Assembly: GCA_018648655.1 (NCBI GenBank) | Contig: JABGQV010000195.1 | Coordinates: 1-33,152 of the forward strand | DNA length: 33,152 nt | Source: Anaerolineae bacterium | Lineage (GTDB): Bacteria; Chloroflexota; Anaerolineae; Anaerolineales; Villigracilaceae | Direction of reading: 5' to 3' | Shown here: piece by piece, positions 25,760 to 33,120 of the stretch | How positions within the stretch are numbered: position 1 is the first letter of the stretch | How the letters are laid out: every line of letters begins with the position of its first letter | Made by a program: the position numbers and the translations under genes | Notes under the pieces: model-generated | Seen by the model: only the letters and a program-made list of their open reading frames with translations | The model's database searches: none | Told to the model about the DNA's origin: nothing

Positions 25760-25772
25760 AAGCAGGCTGGGT

Positions 25773-26636
25773 TTATAGATATTTATTTACCAATAAATCT
25801 AAACGACTTCGTGTTTCTGATGGAATAACGCGTGGTTGTGTGATGATTGCGTCAGAGAGTGCGTTTTCGCATCCACATTCTCGATGAGATGTATAGGAGC
25901 GCGCTAAATTTCGAATTGCTTCTTGTGCAACTTTCGTGTTTTTCATCAGGGTTTTTATGACCATCTCAACCGTTACGGGCTCTTCGCTGATATGCCAAAC
26001 ATCATAGTCGGTGACATGCGCCATTACCGCGTAGCAAATTTCTGCCTCACGTGCGAGGAAGGCTTCTGGGGCTGTGGTCATGCCAATAATGGACATATCC
26101 CAAGAACGAAAGACATTCGATTCGGCGCGCGTTGAGAAACGAGGCCCCTCAATGGTGATAAAGGTACCACCGTCGTGAACTTTTGCGCCAGTTTTTTGAA
26201 CAGCTGCCAGAGTTTTCCCGGAGAATTCAGAACAAAATGGTTCTGCAACGCTAATATGGCTAACTAAGCCCTGTTCAAAAAAACTTCGTTTACGGTTTTT
26301 TGTCATATCAAAAAGTTGGTCAGGAATGACGATTTCCCCAGGGGCATAATCGTCTCTTAGGGAGCCACAAGCGTTTATACTCACAATTTTTTCGACACCA
26401 AGTGATTTTAAGGCGTAGATATTTGCGCGATAATTGACTTCGCTAGGATTTAAGTGATGCCCGATTCCGTGCCGTGCCAAAAAGGCGATAGGTTGCCCCT
26501 CTAAGGTGCCTACGACAATAGGCGCACTCGGGTCTCCGAAGGGGGTTGAAATGATGCGTTCCTCTGTGCCTTCAAGTCCAGGCATAGCGTATAGGCCAGA
26601 GCCACCGATAATTGCAAGTGATATAGTTTTGATCAT
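25773..26636 (-). CDS. mtnP: S-methyl-5'-thioadenosine phosphorylase
   Basis: 287 aa, typical length. GGSGLY at 12-17 and RHGIGHHLNPSEVNYRANIYALKSLG bind phosphate. IEGPRFSTRAES and SIIGMTTAPEAFLAREAEICYA are family signatures, and TDYDVWH holds the Asp for the purine. It splits methylthioadenosine into adenine and methylthioribose-1-phosphate (methionine salvage, polyamine by-product). It is placed between fhaB and the SEDS-PBP gene with gaps of 24 and 13 bp, so it is co-transcribed with wall genes despite no obvious link. Confidence 0.93.
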   Translation of the reverse strand: MIKTISLAIIGGSGLYAMPGLEGTEERIISTPFGDPSAPIVVGTLEGQPIAFLARHGIGHHLNPSEVNYRANIYALKSLGVEKIVSINACGSLRDDYAPGEIVIPDQLFDMTKNRKRSFFEQGLVSHISVAEPFCSEFSGKTLAAVQKTGAKVHDGGTFITIEGPRFSTRAESNVFRSWDMSIIGMTTAPEAFLAREAEICYAVMAHVTDYDVWHISEEPVTVEMVIKTLMKNTKVAQEAIRNLARSYTSHRECGCENALSDAIITQPRVIPSETRSRLDLLVNKYL

Positions 26637-26660
26637 TATATTTTCCTTCTTGAAGTCTAC

Positions 26661-27119
26661 CTAAACTTTTTGTGTATTTGGGGAGAGATCGCCTATCGTA
26701 AGATGTATTTTTAGTGGAACTTTCCCACAATAAATCTCATCGTTGCTGATAACGATTGTGGGCGTTTTCACATCTTCATTATTTAGTGTTGTGCCGTTGG
26801 TAGAATTCAAATCCTCTAGCCACCATTGCCCGTGATGATAAATTAACTGAGCATGATGTGCAGAGACTGTGTCATTTTCGAGATAAATATCGCTATGTGG
26901 ATCACGTCCGATATTAATTTCAGGAACTGTAAAATGTTTTATTTTCTTTTTTTCTTTGTGGTCTATATAAATTAGAGATAAAGGAGGCGTCTTTCGTGAA
27001 GCTAATAATTCACTTTCGGTTTTGAAACTTCTCCATAAAAACAAAAACGCCCAGCCTATAAAAAGATATAGGCTGAGAGTCATGCCGAAGCGTAAAGTCA
27101 GCAAAAAAGGACCGCTCAT
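26661..27119 (-). CDS. fhaB: Membrane-anchored FHA protein, FhaB-like
   Basis: 152 aa. One N-terminal membrane segment (about 10-30, LRFGMTLSLYLFIGWAFLFLW), then an FHA domain (about 62-140): INIGRDPHSDIYLENDTVSAHHAQLIYHHGQWWLEDLNSTNGTTLN with the Arg, Ser-His and Asn that read phosphothreonine. Size and layout match mycobacterial FhaB/FipA. It sits between fhaA and the mtnP/SEDS genes, as expected for a protein linking Ser/Thr kinase signals to wall growth. No kinase gene is in the window. Confidence 0.85.
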   Translation of the reverse strand: MSGPFLLTLRFGMTLSLYLFIGWAFLFLWRSFKTESELLASRKTPPLSLIYIDHKEKKKIKHFTVPEINIGRDPHSDIYLENDTVSAHHAQLIYHHGQWWLEDLNSTNGTTLNNEDVKTPTIVISNDEIYCGKVPLKIHLTIGDLSPNTQKV

Positions 27120-27121
27120 TA

Positions 27122-27952
27122 TTATTTCTTATCGTTAAGACTGGCTGTGTCTCGAAGAATCGCTGTCTCACGTTCTGACGAAGCTTCTGACGAAGCTGAA
27201 TTAATTTCAAATGGCGTTGTTATTGTTAAATCTGCTCGGTTAGGAGGATTGTCTTGCCCGTAAATTAGAGGAACGCCTGCCAAAGAAATCACATCACCGG
27301 GATAAAGCACAGACTGATGTGAGCGCTGGCTATTTACGTAAGTTCCACCTGTGGAGTTGAGGTCAAAGATGACATAGTGTCCGTCCACTGCCCGCAATTG
27401 TGCATGGTCTCGAGAGACACGAGGGTCGTCAATGGTTAGGGTGTTTTCCATACGCCGACCGATATTAATTACCGATTGAGCAAGTGGGAAAACCTTTGTC
27501 CCGTGAATAATAAGAAAAGCATTTAAGGGAACTTTTCCTGTATCGTCTTCTTTTTTTTGTGTATTCATACCTTTTGTATCCGCAATTTGGTCTACTCGTT
27601 GGGAAACGAGTATTTTGATTTCTTCAGTTCCAAGCTCAGGGTCTGTAGCAAGTGAAAATGAAAGTGTCTCTGAAAAAGCTAAGTCAGCTTCACTAGCCAC
27701 ATCTTTTATTGCTTTCTTTAAGTTGTTGATTATTGCTAAATCGTTTTTCCACTCTTCAATTAAGTTCGGGTGCGCCACAAGTGTGTAAATATGAGGCGCA
27801 AATTTACTTCCACCATTTTCAATGAGATTGCTGTGCATAGCCTTGGCCAATTGCTTTGCAATCTTGTTTTCTTTTCTTCTCGTCAGAAAATACTCAGGCA
27901 AACGCACCTCAATAAGCGCTTCTAAGCGTTCTTCGAGTTTGTCAAGCTTCAT
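27122..27952 (-). CDS. fhaA: FhaA-like protein (DUF3662 + FHA)
   Basis: 276 aa. Residues 1-115 match the DUF3662 (FhaA N-terminal) pattern (KLDKLEERLEALIEV..., ...PHIYTLVAHPNLIEEW). The FHA domain at about 165-240 has INIGRRMENTLTIDDPRVSRDHAQLRAVDGHYVIFDLNSTGGTYVN, with Arg, Ser-Arg-x-His and Asn for phosphothreonine. In actinobacteria FhaA recruits phosphorylated MviN/MurJ-like partners at the wall synthesis site. First gene of the operon, behind a TTGCAT-17-TATAAT promoter; fhaB follows after 2 bp. Confidence 0.88.
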   Translation of the reverse strand: MKLDKLEERLEALIEVRLPEYFLTRRKENKIAKQLAKAMHSNLIENGGSKFAPHIYTLVAHPNLIEEWKNDLAIINNLKKAIKDVASEADLAFSETLSFSLATDPELGTEEIKILVSQRVDQIADTKGMNTQKKEDDTGKVPLNAFLIIHGTKVFPLAQSVINIGRRMENTLTIDDPRVSRDHAQLRAVDGHYVIFDLNSTGGTYVNSQRSHQSVLYPGDVISLAGVPLIYGQDNPPNRADLTITTPFEINSASSEASSERETAILRDTASLNDKK

Positions 27953-27982
27953 AAAACCTCACCCTTTTATTTTTTTCCTCTT

Positions 27983-28011
27983 ATTATAGAATTGGATTGT
28001 CATTAATGCAA
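27983..28011 (-). promoter_or_regulatory. Promoter of the fhaA-fhaB-mtnP-SEDS operon
   Basis: Minus strand TTGCAT (28006-28011), 17-bp spacer, TATAAT (27983-27988), 30 bp before the fhaA ATG. Confidence 0.8.
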
Positions 28012-28126
28012 GCCTGAGATTTTTTTAAATACGACTGCGAATAAAATTTATCAAAAATATACCGCTTCATACGTGAACTAAACTTGCTAGGTCTTAATAT
28101 GCAGCGGGCTGAAGAAATGGAGCGAG

Positions 28127-28993
28127 ATGATTAATATACCGATGCGTCAGCTTTGGTCAGCAAAACTCCCCGATCTCTTGGAGAAATACGCAGCAAAGTG
28201 GAAGTTGGAGATTTTAACGCCCTTCGAAAACCTTTCTTATAATTATGCTGCACCTGCTCGCCGCGCAGACGGAACGCTGGTTGTGATAAAAGCGGGATTC
28301 CCGAAATGTGAACTTGATGCAGAAATCGCGGCATTAGGCCATTTTGGTGGTCAGAATATGGTGTGTATATACGAATGTGAGCTTGATGACGGTATCTTCC
28401 TCTTGGAAAAAATATCACCAGGCAAATCTCTGTGGAATTTGGATGACAAGCAATCCACAAATATTTTGCTCGACCTGATGCCGAAATTATGGCGACCCTA
28501 TTGTGGCGAATATCCTTTCCCGACCATAGCAGATTGGGGACGGGGTTTTTCTCATCTTCGAGAAAGAAATGCCGGCGGGACTGGACGTTTAGATAAGAGA
28601 TTAATTGATAGGGCAGAAAATATTTATACAGAATTAGTAATATCTAGCGAGAGTGCGGTCTTGCTACACGGAGATCTGCATCATGGCAATGTGCTTTTAG
28701 CAAAGGATAAGTCCTATTTGGCAATCGACCCTAAAGGCGTACTTGGTGAACCTTGTTATGAAGTCGGAGCTTTTTTACGTAATCCCATGCCTGAGTTATT
28801 GAAGAGAGAAAAACTACATACTTTGATGATGTGGCGCACGAAAGAAATTGTAGAGAAGCTGGGTTTTGAACAAGAGCGAGTAGTTGGCTGGGCTATGTCG
28901 CAAGCCGTTTTGGCCGCGATTTGGTGTGACGAAGATAGTCTGCCTTGTAGAGAGGGCTTTATGAGAATTGCTGAAGTTTTTGATAGTTTCTAG
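28127..28993 (+). CDS. APH(6)/hydroxyurea-phosphotransferase family kinase
   Basis: 288 aa. LLHGDLHHGNVLL (about 182-194) is the Brenner-type catalytic loop with Asp and Asn, and LAIDPKGVLGEPCYEVGAFLRNP carries the metal-binding Asp and the family's PKG signature. The N-terminal lobe has VVIKAGFP with the ATP-contacting Lys. This pattern is the APH(6) branch (streptomycin 6-kinases, PF04655). Chromosomal members in non-producers often act on unknown small molecules, so resistance should not be assumed. Single plus-strand gene, with RBS GGAG; its TAG stop overlaps the stop of the convergent zinc-ribbon gene. Confidence 0.85.
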   Translation: MINIPMRQLWSAKLPDLLEKYAAKWKLEILTPFENLSYNYAAPARRADGTLVVIKAGFPKCELDAEIAALGHFGGQNMVCIYECELDDGIFLLEKISPGKSLWNLDDKQSTNILLDLMPKLWRPYCGEYPFPTIADWGRGFSHLRERNAGGTGRLDKRLIDRAENIYTELVISSESAVLLHGDLHHGNVLLAKDKSYLAIDPKGVLGEPCYEVGAFLRNPMPELLKREKLHTLMMWRTKEIVEKLGFEQERVVGWAMSQAVLAAIWCDEDSLPCREGFMRIAEVFDSF

Positions 28994-29574
28994 ATTCTCT
29001 TATTACAATTTGGGCAAGTTGTCTCATTTCCTGCTACCACATAGCCACAGCTCAAGCAGGTTTTTGGCTGGGAATCTCCAAGGGGCGCGCCACAGGCAAT
29101 GCAACTTGCCGCACCAACAGGATTAGCAGCTTCACAATATTCACAGCTGAGACGCTTCAGCTTCTCTGAGATTTCATGGGACGCGCCTGCCGCAAGAGCG
29201 GCTTTTGTGATTACATCCCAAACATCATCATCGAGTTGCAAATTTTCAATATCTTGGGCAATATCATCAAGACGATGCAATAAATTAAATGGATTACGAA
29301 ATGCTGCCCAGGCACTTTGTCCTAGACTAGCAACAATACCTAAAGTGGCCTGCTTGCCAAGTTGCACCAAAACACCCTCTGTAGTCTTTTGAATATTGAT
29401 TGTTAGCGCCGTATGTCCGCCTGAACGCGCAAAAGGGCGTGACGATATTTGCACAACCATCTTCTCGAGAGTTCCATTTGCCTGAGTGAACAAATTACTA
29501 CGATTAAATGCAGTGCCCAAAGCACTGGCAAAGTCGGTAGGAGTTAAGTCTCCGTGAAAAATTCGTTTTTCCAT
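28990..29574 (-). CDS. Double zinc-ribbon protein of unknown function
   Basis: 194 aa. The N-terminal ~130 residues are soluble and unassigned. The C-terminus has two CxxC...CxxC ribbons: CEYCEAANPVGAASCIACG and CLSCGYVVAGNETTCPNC, each expected to hold one zinc. Such proteins often bind nucleic acid or other proteins, but nothing here fixes a role. The ATG lies 7 nt after a consensus -10 box, so its mRNA is probably leaderless. The stop overlaps the APH-like gene's stop in CTAG. Confidence 0.75.
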   Translation of the reverse strand: MEKRIFHGDLTPTDFASALGTAFNRSNLFTQANGTLEKMVVQISSRPFARSGGHTALTINIQKTTEGVLVQLGKQATLGIVASLGQSAWAAFRNPFNLLHRLDDIAQDIENLQLDDDVWDVITKAALAAGASHEISEKLKRLSCEYCEAANPVGAASCIACGAPLGDSQPKTCLSCGYVVAGNETTCPNCNKRI

Positions 29575-29581
29575 GTTTTGG

Positions 29582-29587
29582 ATTATA
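29582..29587 (-). promoter_or_regulatory. -10 box giving a leaderless zinc-ribbon mRNA
   Basis: Minus strand TATAAT, 7 nt before the ATG. The sequence TTATAA is nearly symmetric, so a plus-strand TATAAT (29584-29589) for the SH3 gene overlaps it, making a compact divergent promoter. Confidence 0.55.
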
Positions 29588-29637
29588 ATCTGATTTCTTG
29601 AATATATGAGAAACTCTATAAGGAAGTTCTAAAGAAT

Positions 29638-30258
29638 ATGACTCGTTTCAGTATTAAAATATTAGTTTGGCTTCTGTTGGCATTTGGTATCTTCGGATTT
29701 GTTTTTGGTGCACCAGCACCAACAGAAGTGCAAGCTCAACAACCTACTGGTTCTGTTCCCACAGTGACTGGGACACCCTCTGGTGCGCGCATTACGGTTA
29801 ACGCTGATCAAGATTTTGTCAATGTGCGTTCAGGCCCCAGTTCTTATTTTTACCCGCGCGTTGGCATTCTTCTAACAGGCCAATCTGCTGCAGCTCTGGG
29901 GCGTTCTCCTGGTGGCGATTGGATTATGATTGATTATGTTGGTGCGCCTGGAAATGTGGGATGGATTTACGCGCCTAATGTCTCTTTACTGGCTCAGAAT
30001 TTTTTGCCCGTTGTTGAGGCTCCACCCACACCAACGCCTTTGGCAACGCCCACAATTGACCCAACCTTGGCAGCTGCTTTTATCGTACCTGAAACGCCTA
30101 CGCGCCTACCTACTTTTACACCACCTGCCCCTTTATCAATCCCTGTTTTTTCTGATGACGTAGCCACAAGCTCCAGTCGCGTTCCAATGGGATTAGCAAT
30201 TTTTGGCTTAGGTTTCATAGGCTTACTAGGAGCTTTGATTTCAGTAATACGCCGCTAA
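29638..30258 (+). CDS. Secreted, membrane-anchored SH3-domain protein
   Basis: 206 aa. Signal peptide about 1-33 (MTRFSIKILVWLLLAFGIFGFVFG, then VQAQ). A bacterial SH3 domain at about 50-125 (ITVNADQDFVNVRSGPSSYFYPRVGILLTGQSAAALGRSPGGDWIMI...GWIYAPNV), a Pro/Thr-rich stalk (about 128-165), and a C-terminal membrane segment (MGLAIFGLGFIGLLGALISV) with a basic end. It would display an SH3 domain outside the cell, probably binding wall peptides. RBS AAGGAA; divergent from the zinc-ribbon gene. Confidence 0.85.
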   Translation: MTRFSIKILVWLLLAFGIFGFVFGAPAPTEVQAQQPTGSVPTVTGTPSGARITVNADQDFVNVRSGPSSYFYPRVGILLTGQSAAALGRSPGGDWIMIDYVGAPGNVGWIYAPNVSLLAQNFLPVVEAPPTPTPLATPTIDPTLAAAFIVPETPTRLPTFTPPAPLSIPVFSDDVATSSSRVPMGLAIFGLGFIGLLGALISVIRR

Positions 30259-30321
30259 GCGTCAGAAGTGAAAAAGCATAATAAAACGAAAAAAAGAAAA
30301 AAAATGAAAGAAACTTAAAGC

Positions 30322-30350
30322 AAAAACCTGAGCTAGGCTCAGGTTTTTTT
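30322..30350. terminator. Terminator between SH3 and A-type carrier genes
   Basis: AAAAACCTGAGC-tag-GCTCAGGTTTTT plus further T residues. It serves the convergent SH3 and Fe-S carrier genes. Confidence 0.9.
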
Positions 30351-30369
30351 TGTTTTATTTAGTCTGGGT

Positions 30370-30771
30370 TTAGCAACCGCAACCGCCACCACCGTCGCCG
30401 CTACCACAAGAACTTGCTTCTTCCCCTTCATTATTTCCACACCCACAACCACCGCTTTGGGCGTTGGGGTTGCTGATAACAAAGCCGGTCCCTTTTTCTG
30501 GATCATTCACAAAATCTATGCTGGCACCTTGAACATGTTCGAGTGACTGATGGTCAACAATAATCTTGACACCTTCCATCTCAAGAGTGGTGTCTGTATC
30601 TTTTATATTATCGTCTAATGCCATGCCAAACTGTACGCCACTGCAACTGCTTCCAGCAACATAAATGCGTAGACCGTGTCCATCCATGCTTTTTTCATCA
30701 ATGATATTTTGTACTGCTTCTGCGGCTTCGCTCGAAATACTAACTGCTTGTTTTTCTGCTTCTTTTAGCAT
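30370..30771 (-). CDS. A-type iron-sulfur carrier (IscA/ErpA family) with doubled Cys tail
   Basis: 133 aa versus about 107-120 for the family. HesB-like core at about 10-115: GLRIYVAGSSCSGVQFGMALDD holds the first Cys, and ISNPNAQSGGCGCG the CGC pair. These three Cys carry an Fe-S cluster for transfer to target proteins. A further tail, NNEGEEASSCGSGDGGGGCGC, repeats the Cys-Gly pattern and ends in a second CGC. It has a near-consensus promoter (TTGACA-17-TAACAT) and RBS AGGAG. Single gene closed by the terminator at 30322. Confidence 0.88.
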   Translation of the reverse strand: MLKEAEKQAVSISSEAAEAVQNIIDEKSMDGHGLRIYVAGSSCSGVQFGMALDDNIKDTDTTLEMEGVKIIVDHQSLEHVQGASIDFVNDPEKGTGFVISNPNAQSGGCGCGNNEGEEASSCGSGDGGGGCGC

Positions 30772-30803
30772 AATTTACGCTCCTATTTTATATATTCGGA
30801 CTA

Positions 30804-30832
30804 ATGTTATCAGATTTGCTTTATGTTGTCAA
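30804..30832 (-). promoter_or_regulatory. Promoter of the A-type carrier gene
   Basis: Minus strand TTGACA (30827-30832), 17-bp spacer, TAACAT (30804-30809), 32 bp before the ATG. Confidence 0.85.
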
Positions 30833-30839
30833 TTTTTTC

Positions 30840-31625
30840 TTACCAACGACAACCTTTTGCGGTATTCAATTCTGCCGATTTGCCAACTTCTTTATACATT
30901 GTCACATTAGAAAAGGGTTCTCCTAAAATTCCGTCATGGATAGCCCAAGAGCGGAGACGGATGCTCTCTTTTGTATCTGGATGTCGAAAGATAGATTTAG
31001 CATCTAGACTACGAGATACTTCCGTGTCCTGCGTGAATTCATCTTGAATCCGTGTCATTAGCTTTTTGCCAGTTTGATACTTAAAACCATAACGCTCGAA
31101 GATAATTGCATTATGGTAATAGAGCGGCTCAGCGAAGTACATATCGTGCCCAAGGTCGGTAATGAAGTTTTCGAAGGCTTTTGTGGCGGCAGAGAAGATG
31201 CTGAGTCCACTGCGTATTTGACCGGGTGTCAAGCCAGAGGCAAGTGCGCCCTGCTCCGCTGCGATATTACGCTGAGATGTTCCAAACTTGGTTGGCTGTC
31301 CATCGGGCATCACGTCCACATCGAAACGTGGCGCAGTGGGATCATTTAAGATATATAATAAAATATGAACTTGTCCATTCATCGTATCGGTAAGGTGCCC
31401 ATAAAAAATGGGATCCTGAAATCCATATTTGTGATAAAGATATATCTCAACGCTTGTGCTACCAGGGCTGGCTTTGAGCTTCATCAGAGAACGCCCCTGA
31501 ATATCGGTGAGATAGGGAGTGAGCTTGAAGCGTTCGAGCATCTCGCCAGGGATTATTCGCCGATAGATTTCTCGTTTTTCGTGTGTCGATAATTTGTTGA
31601 TGCCACCAATTGTAGATGCGCTCAT
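30840..31625 (-). CDS. Conserved-looking protein of unknown function, smpB operon
   Basis: 261 aa, soluble, no signal or membrane segment. I do not recognise the family. Features are RRIIPGEMLERFKL near 22, a central EIYLYHKYGFQDPIFYGHLTDT..HILLYILNDP segment rich in aromatic residues, an AAEQGALASGLTPGQIRSGL helix near 122 and YYHNAIIFERYGFKYQTGKKLM near 167. The last reads like the end of a GNAT-type acetyltransferase fold but is not enough for a call. Its ATG is 10 bp after the smpB stop, so it is expressed with smpB. The protein ends with its stop overlapping the upstream edge of the carrier's promoter. Confidence 0.65.
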   Translation of the reverse strand: MSASTIGGINKLSTHEKREIYRRIIPGEMLERFKLTPYLTDIQGRSLMKLKASPGSTSVEIYLYHKYGFQDPIFYGHLTDTMNGQVHILLYILNDPTAPRFDVDVMPDGQPTKFGTSQRNIAAEQGALASGLTPGQIRSGLSIFSAATKAFENFITDLGHDMYFAEPLYYHNAIIFERYGFKYQTGKKLMTRIQDEFTQDTEVSRSLDAKSIFRHPDTKESIRLRSWAIHDGILGEPFSNVTMYKEVGKSAELNTAKGCRW

Positions 31626-31635
31626 AAGTTATTCC

Positions 31636-32082
31636 CTAGTATCGCATTTCTCTTTTCATTTCTCGATCGCTTTGTTTTTTCTTGAGAGCGTGTCTTTTGT
31701 CGTGAAGTTTTTTGCCACGTGCGAGCGCAATTTCAATTTTTGCGCGTCCGCCTTTGAGGTAGACCTTGGTAGGAACGATGGTTAAGCCTTTTTTTTGAAC
31801 TGCTCCTCTAAGCTTTTTGATTTCTTTTTTGTGTAGCAAAAGTTGACGCGCTCTGCGGGGTGCATGATTGAAGCGATTTGCTTCTGCATAGGGTGCAACA
31901 TGAGCTTCCATAAGCCAGGCTTCATGTTCATCTACGCGGATATAGGCCTCTTTGATGCTGATATGCCCGGCACGAATCGATTTGATTTCAGAGCCTTTTA
32001 AGGAAATTCCAGCTTCAAAAACATCTTCTAAGAAGTATTCAAATTTTGCTCTTCTATTTGTTGAAACGACTTTGATTTTCAT
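31636..32082 (-). CDS. smpB: SsrA-binding protein SmpB
   Basis: 148 aa, slightly short for the family. VVSTNRRAKFEYFLEDVFEAGISLKGSEIKSIRAG is the SmpB opening with the conserved EAGI.L.G.E.KS motif, and RARQLLLHKKEI, GLTIVPTKVYLKGGRAKIEIALARGKKLHDKR are the RNA-binding barrel and start of the basic tail. It binds tmRNA and brings it to stalled ribosomes. The ATG is 6 nt after a -10 box, so the mRNA should be leaderless. The tmRNA gene is not in the window. Confidence 0.96.
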   Translation of the reverse strand: MKIKVVSTNRRAKFEYFLEDVFEAGISLKGSEIKSIRAGHISIKEAYIRVDEHEAWLMEAHVAPYAEANRFNHAPRRARQLLLHKKEIKKLRGAVQKKGLTIVPTKVYLKGGRAKIEIALARGKKLHDKRHALKKKQSDREMKREMRY

Positions 32083-32088
32083 ATTGAG

Positions 32089-32117
32089 ATTGTAACATGG
32101 GAGGGATATTCGCTCAA
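32089..32117 (-). promoter_or_regulatory. smpB promoter, leaderless start
   Basis: Minus strand TTGAGC (32112-32117), 17-bp spacer, TACAAT (32089-32094). The ATG begins 6 nt after the -10, at or next to the expected transcription start, and no RBS is present. Confidence 0.75.
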
Positions 32118-32161
32118 TTTTTCTTTGCTAATAAAATCTTTTTATGCGCTACGAATGCGAG

Positions 32162-32210
32162 TATAATCTTTTATATGCTAGGCTTTGCTTTCGGTGAAGC
32201 CTAAAGCTTT
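32162..32210 (+). promoter_or_regulatory. -10 box and 5'-UTR hairpin of the patatin gene
   Basis: TATAAT (32162-32167), with only a T-rich stretch for a -35. Then TAGGCTT-(11 nt)-AAGCCTA (32179-32203), a 7-bp hairpin, and the overlapping palindrome AAAGCTTT. The hairpin could affect mRNA stability or access to the RBS at 32214. Confidence 0.45.
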
Positions 32211-32229
32211 ATGAGAAAAGGTATTGAAA

Positions 32230-33120
32230 ATGAAAAATATAGCAGTCGCTTTGGGCGGCGGTGGCGCAAGAGGTAATGCCCATATAGGGGTCTTGCGTGT
32301 TTTAGAAGAAGAAGGTTATGTGGTTTCTGCAATTGCAGGGACAAGTTTTGGCGCTTTGGTTGCGGCCTTTTATGCTGTGGGGTATTCTCCAAATGAAATT
32401 GAAAATTTTTTTAGCAAGGTAGATCAGAATAAAATGTATGAGCTGGGCTTGCACGCTAACCCCAGCCTATTGGGATTGGGCAGGGTACGAAAATGGCTTG
32501 ATAAAATGCTTGGTGATAAAACTTTTTCAGAAACACGTATTCCTTGTGCAATTACTGCGGCTGATTTAAGCTGTAATTGCGAAGTCACTTTGAATTCTGG
32601 GATGCTCAAAAATGCTATTTTGGCGAGTATTGCTATTCCGGGTATTTTCCCGCCTTATAAAATGGACGATCATCACCTTGTTGATGGTGGAATTTTAAAT
32701 CCTGTTCCCGTGTCATTGGCGCGCGAACTTGCCCCTCGTTTGCCCGTAGTAGCAGTTGCGCTGACTGCGCCGCTTTCATCTACTTCAGCTTATTATTTGC
32801 CAACTTCGCTTTCGGCAATGATACCTAGCTCTATTGCACGGCGTATTACGCGGCTAAATGTCTCACAGGCAATGGATATTTTTCTGCACTCAATTGATAT
32901 TAGTAATAGAACTATTACCGAGCTTAGGCTTGAAAAAGAACCGCCAGATATTCTCATTCGACCTGCTGTGGAGCAAATTGGCTTATTGGATCAAGTCGAT
33001 ATAGCCCATGTAGCAGGCTTAGGTGAGGATGCCACGAAAATACTTTTGCCTGCCATCAAAAAAGCGATGCGCCCACAAGGTTTTTTCGATATACTTATGA
33101 CCCTGCTGCAAAAAGGATGA
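32230..33120 (+). CDS. Patatin-like phospholipase (RssA-type)
   Basis: 296 aa from the ATG at 32230, placed 9-10 nt after AAAAGG; the track's TTG at 32224 is less likely. Oxyanion loop GGGGARG at 9-15, nucleophile motif GTSFG with Ser39, and catalytic Asp in VDGGILNPVP near 154. The layout is that of bacterial NTE/RssA-like patatins that hydrolyse membrane lipids. There is no signal or membrane segment, so it probably acts from the cytosol on the inner leaflet. After the stop only 32 bp remain, with no supported gene. Confidence 0.9.
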   Translation: MKNIAVALGGGGARGNAHIGVLRVLEEEGYVVSAIAGTSFGALVAAFYAVGYSPNEIENFFSKVDQNKMYELGLHANPSLLGLGRVRKWLDKMLGDKTFSETRIPCAITAADLSCNCEVTLNSGMLKNAILASIAIPGIFPPYKMDDHHLVDGGILNPVPVSLARELAPRLPVVAVALTAPLSSTSAYYLPTSLSAMIPSSIARRITRLNVSQAMDIFLHSIDISNRTITELRLEKEPPDILIRPAVEQIGLLDQVDIAHVAGLGEDATKILLPAIKKAMRPQGFFDILMTLLQKG

